A stretch of 10,741 bases of DNA from Bacteroidales bacterium (GTDB lineage: Bacteria; Bacteroidota; Bacteroidia; Bacteroidales; UBA932). Positions within the stretch are counted from its first letter, which is position 1; every line of letters starts with the position of its first letter. The notes under the pieces were generated by a model that saw only the letters and a program-made list of their open reading frames with translations, had not been told where the DNA came from and made no database searches. The position numbers and the translations under genes were made by a program. Positions 6,751 to 10,741 of the stretch are shown here, one piece after another. The stretch lies in the NCBI GenBank assembly GCA_017556665.1, contig JAFYMJ010000178.1, positions 1 to 10,741 of the forward strand, written 5' to 3'.

Positions 6751-8823
6751 ATGAGAAAGAGTTTTAATATAATATTATCACTGGTTCTGTTGACTTCTGT
6801 ATTTTCATGCAGCAAGGATGAGAGCATTTTCAAAGAGGGCTACGGTTATTTGAAAATGAATCTTTCTGCAAATGAAGAGATAAATATAGAGACAAAAGCT
6901 CCAGGCGAAGTGTATGCTTTTGATATTTTGGATGCTGCCGGCAAGGCGGTTGAAAGCTACACAGATCATAGAGAATTGCAGGGTAAGCCAATTAAGCTAA
7001 AACCTGGTGCATATAAAATTAATGCAACAACAGGTGAGAATGTGGCTGCCGGTTGGGATTCCCCTTTCTATAGTGGAACTAAGGATGTAGAGGTTGTGGC
7101 AAATGCAACAGCAACAGCCAATGTAGTTTGCTATATAAGTAACGTAATGGTAAAGATTGAGTTGGATGAGTCAATAAAATCCAACTTTAAGAAAGTGTAT
7201 GTAACAGTAGAGAATCCATCAAACAAAGGCTCTCTAGTGTACAAGTATGAGGAGGGTGCAAGTGACAATACAATTGATAAAGATGGTTATTTTGCATTTA
7301 CAAACAATGACCTTACATACTCTGTATATCTGGAGAACAATGTTGGTACTATTTATGATGGAGTTGTTAAAGGTCTTATTCAGGATGTAAAGAACAAGAC
7401 TTGTTATACACTAAGCTTTAAAGTTTCAACAGAAGAGGCTGCTGGTGCCACTAATATTACTGTATCAATTGATGATACAATGATGGTAAAAGACCAGAAC
7501 TTTGTAATTAACCTTAACAAAAAGAACAAACCTGTAATTAGTGGTGTCAACTTTGAATTAGGTGATGCACAGATTGTAAGTTTGGGCAGCAGCAGAGAGT
7601 TTAAGGTAAATGTAACATCTGAGGCTGGATTTGCAGGCTTAGGTGTAAATCATAACAATACAGTATTGTATAACCAAGGTATACCAGGTTCATTCAACCC
7701 TATCAATACAACAGATAAAGGTGCAATAAACAGTGCAGGTATTACATGGACAGATGTAGTTGAGGGTGGCAATGATGTTACCATTGACTTTACAAACCTT
7801 GTAAAATCTCTTCCTTTAGGTGCCTATAAATTTGATTTGAGTGCATTGGACAAGCAAAACCAAATGGTTTATGCAAGTTTTGAATTCACAGTAATCCCAG
7901 ATGTGGAGACATCTTCAATTAGCGTAGAGCCATGGGCTAAGCATGCCATCTTGTTTGGTATGTGGAATACAATAGATAAACCTGCAGGAGTAGGATTTGA
8001 GTACAAGAAGGTTAGTGAGTCAAACTGGACAAAAGTTACAGATGGTTTACAGGTAGATGGTTCAAATTACTCTAAGAAAATTACAGGTTTGGACCCTGAT
8101 ACCGAGTATGTATTCAGAACCGTTTCTGATAAAGAGGCTTCTAATGAAATTAAGTTTACTACAGAGAAAGCTCTTCAGATACCTAATATGAATTTTGATA
8201 CATGGAATGGCAATCATCCATATCCAAATACTGACGAGATGTGGTGGGATTCAAGTAACGCAAACGGAATTGTAACCAATGTTACTCCAGAGTCATCAAA
8301 TGTAATAAAAGGAAAATCTGCAAAACTTGAAACCAAGTTTATGTTCAAATTGGCTGCAGGTAGTGTGTATGTTGGTAAGTTTGGCTCTCTACAGGGAACA
8401 TCAGGTGCAACATTGGATTTTGGCAGACCATATTCATGCAGACCATTGACACTTAAAGGTTGGTTTGACTACTCTCCAGTGGCAATAAACAAAACTAACA
8501 GCCCATATAATGACTTAAAGGGTCAAAACGACATTTGTGAAATTTATTGTGTATTGACAGACTGGAATTCTCCATTTACAGTAAATACAAGTACACAGCA
8601 ATTCATTGATTTTGCAAATGACCCTAACATTATTGCTTATGGTTCACTTACAAGAAACACAGATACAAATGGTATGATTCCATTTGAGATTGAGTTGAAG
8701 TACAGAAACAAGAGAACTCCAAAATATTGTGTTCTTGTATGTTCATCAAGTAAGTATGGTGACTACTTTACAGGAGGACAGGGCAGTATATTGTATGTGG
8801 ATGAGTTTGAATTTACATTCTGA
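6751..8823 (+). CDS. DUF4493 and PCMD surface lipoprotein
   Basis: This is a 690-residue predicted outer-membrane lipoprotein. The signal peptide ends in VFSC (C20), followed by SKDES. Residues about 30-255 are a clear DUF4493 region: GYLKMNLSANEE, an IETKAPG segment, LKPGAYKINATTG (83-95), AAGWDSPFYSGTKDVEV (99-115), and ANVVCYISNVMVKIE (123-137). An Ig-like domain follows (about 258-384), then a fibronectin-III-like domain (about 388-472) with ITGLDPDTEYVFRTV (444-458). The C-terminal PCMD domain (about 476-690) begins IPNMNFDTWN, has EMWWDSSNANG (496-506), KGKSAKLET and AAGSVYVGKFG, and closes with LYVDEFEF. That is the arrangement known from the BT2081 family, whose jellyroll resembles carbohydrate-binding modules. 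The start 28 bases after the previous stop gives a complete signal peptide. Glycan binding is inferred; no enzyme activity can be assigned. Confidence 0.85.
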   Translation: MRKSFNIILSLVLLTSVFSCSKDESIFKEGYGYLKMNLSANEEINIETKAPGEVYAFDILDAAGKAVESYTDHRELQGKPIKLKPGAYKINATTGENVAAGWDSPFYSGTKDVEVVANATATANVVCYISNVMVKIELDESIKSNFKKVYVTVENPSNKGSLVYKYEEGASDNTIDKDGYFAFTNNDLTYSVYLENNVGTIYDGVVKGLIQDVKNKTCYTLSFKVSTEEAAGATNITVSIDDTMMVKDQNFVINLNKKNKPVISGVNFELGDAQIVSLGSSREFKVNVTSEAGFAGLGVNHNNTVLYNQGIPGSFNPINTTDKGAINSAGITWTDVVEGGNDVTIDFTNLVKSLPLGAYKFDLSALDKQNQMVYASFEFTVIPDVETSSISVEPWAKHAILFGMWNTIDKPAGVGFEYKKVSESNWTKVTDGLQVDGSNYSKKITGLDPDTEYVFRTVSDKEASNEIKFTTEKALQIPNMNFDTWNGNHPYPNTDEMWWDSSNANGIVTNVTPESSNVIKGKSAKLETKFMFKLAAGSVYVGKFGSLQGTSGATLDFGRPYSCRPLTLKGWFDYSPVAINKTNSPYNDLKGQNDICEIYCVLTDWNSPFTVNTSTQQFIDFANDPNIIAYGSLTRNTDTNGMIPFEIELKYRNKRTPKYCVLVCSSSKYGDYFTGGQGSILYVDEFEFTF

Positions 8824-8825
8824 TT

Positions 8826-9647
8826 ATGAGTAAAAGCTTTATAAAAATTATAGTTTGTGTAATCTTGTGCATTCCGGTTTGTGTGAATGCACAAGATTAT
8901 ATTAATTATGAAAAATATCAATCACTTGACAGTGCAAGAATAGCAAAGAAAAAAGCAACAAGAGAGAGAGCAAAGAAATTTGACAGGGGAGTGGAGAACA
9001 GCGTATTTGTTCCAAAGGGACAATGGCTATGGGGAGGAGCCTTATCTTATAATGAGCTTTCATCTGATGCATACGATGTTTTAGTGCTTACAGGAATTGA
9101 CGGCAGTTATTACAATTTTAAAGTCTCTCCTTATTTTGCATACTTCTTTAGCGATAACCTATGCTTGGGTGCCAGATTCTCATACAAGAGATCTATGATA
9201 AAGTTAAATAATGCAGATTTGGACTTGGGAGAGAATTTGGATATAAATCTTAGTATTCAGGATTTTTATTCTTTGAGCCATGTCTATACCGGCGCAATAA
9301 TATTCAGAAACTACATAGGATTGGGCAAGTCCAAGAGATTTGGACTATTTAACGAGATCCAGTTGGGTGTTGGTGGAGGACAAGGAAAAATGAGATCTGG
9401 TAAAGGTGAGGATATCAACGGAACATATCAGAACATTTTTGAGTTGAGTCTTGGTGTTGTTCCTGGTATAACAGCTTTTATTGCCAACAATGTGGCAGTT
9501 CAGGCTTCCGTAAATGTATTGGGTTTGAAGTATAAGAAGATAGAGCAGACAAGAAATCAGATTTACCATGGAGAGTTGGAGTCAAGTGGTATCAACTTCA
9601 AGATTGACTTGTTTTCTATCAATATAGGAGTTGCATTCTATCTATGA
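8826..9647 (+). CDS. small outer-membrane beta-barrel protein
   Basis: This 273-residue protein has a signal peptidase I type leader ending VNA with cleavage before QDYIN (about residue 23), so it is exported without a lipid anchor. After a short, highly basic helical stretch (SLDSARIAKKKATRERAKKF, 33-52), the rest alternates amphipathic strands with aromatic girdle residues: YNFKVSPYFAYFF, LCLGARFSYKR, HVYTGAIIFRNYIGLG, FGLFNEIQLGVGGGQG, FELSLGVVPGITAFI and VAVQASVNVLGLKYKK. It ends INIGVAFYL, a typical C-terminal barrel strand with a terminal hydrophobic residue. It is best read as a small (about 8-10 strand) outer-membrane barrel. It starts 2 bases after the preceding PCMD gene stop and overlaps the next gene by 4 bases, so its dose is tied to the lipoproteins. 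It may be their membrane partner. It is too small for a TonB-dependent SusC transporter and shows no plug domain. Confidence 0.75.
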   Translation: MSKSFIKIIVCVILCIPVCVNAQDYINYEKYQSLDSARIAKKKATRERAKKFDRGVENSVFVPKGQWLWGGALSYNELSSDAYDVLVLTGIDGSYYNFKVSPYFAYFFSDNLCLGARFSYKRSMIKLNNADLDLGENLDINLSIQDFYSLSHVYTGAIIFRNYIGLGKSKRFGLFNEIQLGVGGGQGKMRSGKGEDINGTYQNIFELSLGVVPGITAFIANNVAVQASVNVLGLKYKKIEQTRNQIYHGELESSGINFKIDLFSINIGVAFYL

Positions 9648-10741
9648 GAAAGTTAGCAGGATTTCTATTGGTTTTGGTGATGTCATTCTCATGTATTGAG
9701 AATGATATTCCATATCCTATTATTGTAGCAGATATAACCTCTTTTGAGGTTGAGGGACAGACAAAATGTGATATAGACAACAAGAGTAGGAACGTGGCAG
9801 TTGAGGTTGACGAGAGTGTGGAATTGTCTAAATTGAAATTGCGCTCTTTTGTTGTTTCAAATGATGCAGAAATAGTTCCAACTCCATCTGAGTATATAGA
9901 TTTGTCAGAACCTAAAACATTCAAATTGGTTACTTATCAGGAATATTTGTGGACCATATCTGCAAAGCAACAGATTGAAAGGTTCTTTAAGGTTACTGGT
10001 CAGGTTGGTGCATCAATATTTGATTTGGTTGAGAAATCTGTTTTGGTAACAATGCCGGAGAGTGCAGATTTAGCCAACCTTGATGTAATTGATGCAAAAT
10101 TTGAAAAGTTGGGATCTGTAATAACACCGGAACCAAAAAGTGTAAAGAACTTTAGAGATGTTGTAAGTTTTAATGTCAAATTGGGCGATACTACTTACAC
10201 TTGGGATGTAATAGTAGTAAAGACAGAATCCAAAGTAGCAACAGGTTCTGTTAACGCATATGCAAAATATGCAGTTGTAAGTGGTGCAGGACAATCTGGT
10301 ATGAAAGATCCATATTTTGAATATAGAAAAGAGACTGATTCAAATTGGACAAAGTATACATCAAATGTCATTATAGAGGATAGTAAATTTACTGCTATTA
10401 TAGAGGGTTTGGAGCCTCAGACAACATATAAATACAGAGCTGTGCTTGGTGAGGATGTTGGAGAGGAAAAGACATTTACAACAGAGGCGGCTGCACAAGT
10501 TGGCAACAGCTCTTTTGACAGTTGGTATAAGGATGACAAGACCTGGTATGCAAATGTAGATCTTACTCCTGCCAATTATTGGTGGGATAGTGGAAATAAA
10601 GCTACAAATATATTGGGAGAGAAGAATCCTACATCTCCAGAGGAGAGTGTTGTAATTAGAGGCAAGAGTGTAAAACTTGCATCTACTGCCATGATAGGTG
10701 TACTTGCAGCAGGGAGTATATACACAGGAAAGTTTAAGGAG
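9644..10741 (+). CDS. PCMD-type surface lipoprotein, N-terminal part (cut by window edge)
   Basis: The ATG at 9644-9646 overlaps the stop of the barrel gene (ATGA), and the reading frame stays open for 366 codons to the window end. The signal peptide ends in SFSC (C17), followed by IEND, so it is a lipoprotein. There is no DUF4493 here. The N-terminal part begins IPYPIIVADITSFEVEGQ (22-39), as in other BT2081-like proteins, and contains Ig-like strands up to about 195. A fibronectin-III-like domain (about 201-281) ends IEGLEPQTTYKYRAVLGED. The hinge EAAAQVGNSSFDSW (281-294) leads into a PCMD domain with NYWWDSGNKATN (311-322), RGKSVKL and AAGSIYTGKFKE, where the sequence stops. Carbohydrate binding is inferred from the family. 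The hinge is almost identical to that of the first operon protein, which argues for recent module sharing. Confidence 0.85.
   Translation, partial: MRKLAGFLLVLVMSFSCIENDIPYPIIVADITSFEVEGQTKCDIDNKSRNVAVEVDESVELSKLKLRSFVVSNDAEIVPTPSEYIDLSEPKTFKLVTYQEYLWTISAKQQIERFFKVTGQVGASIFDLVEKSVLVTMPESADLANLDVIDAKFEKLGSVITPEPKSVKNFRDVVSFNVKLGDTTYTWDVIVVKTESKVATGSVNAYAKYAVVSGAGQSGMKDPYFEYRKETDSNWTKYTSNVIIEDSKFTAIIEGLEPQTTYKYRAVLGEDVGEEKTFTTEAAAQVGNSSFDSWYKDDKTWYANVDLTPANYWWDSGNKATNILGEKNPTSPEESVVIRGKSVKLASTAMIGVLAAGSIYTGKFKE

Noticed and set aside
3117..10741. Polysaccharide utilisation locus or fimbrial (Mfa/Fim-type) operon
   Set aside because: No SusC/SusD pair, glycoside hydrolase, or fimbrillin with its donor-strand features is seen in the window; only PCMD and DUF4493-like domains and a small barrel are present.

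Overview
The window looks like chromosomal DNA of an anaerobic Bacteroidales bacterium. The evidence is AT-rich sequence, coding regions without strong Shine-Dalgarno sites, Bacteroidota-type -7 promoter boxes (TAnnTTTG or close), a group-B-like [FeFe] hydrogenase, and long runs of lipoproteins of the DUF4493 / PCMD type that I know mainly from Bacteroides and relatives. No genus is claimed.

Left part, minus strand (1-2969). The 5' end of metY (O-acetylhomoserine sulfhydrylase, Met/Cys synthesis) runs off the left edge. Upstream of it is a 190-base leader. It holds a 31-codon ORF with three Met codons in its last ten residues, followed by a strong hairpin with a T-run 30 bases before the metY start. 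This looks like a translation-coupled attenuator. Its likely promoter is embedded in the terminator of the next gene, so the leader ORF would be nearly leaderless. Next come a monomeric [FeFe] hydrogenase with ferredoxin-like Fe-S motifs and all three H-cluster motifs, and an AraC-family regulator.

Centre, divergent intergenic region (2970-3116). It carries a candidate promoter in each direction and several copies of ATGTAAA, plausible operator sites for the AraC-family protein.

Right part, plus strand (3117-10741, continuing past the edge). Five tightly packed genes form one apparent operon. Three encode lipoproteins with a DUF4493-like N-terminal half. The fourth encodes a small predicted outer-membrane beta-barrel protein. 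The fifth is a PCMD-type lipoprotein cut by the window edge. The first, third and fifth proteins share a C-terminal module: a fibronectin-III-like domain, a short hinge, and a Trp-rich jellyroll of the BT2081/PCMD kind. The second has a GEGGENPGENP repeat linker and an Ig-like C-terminus instead. Gaps shrink from 27-28 bases to 2 bases and then a 4-base ATGA overlap. I read this as a surface apparatus of outer-membrane lipoproteins built around a small barrel, probably binding glycan or matrix. Its function is not established, and it is the best candidate here for an undescribed system.
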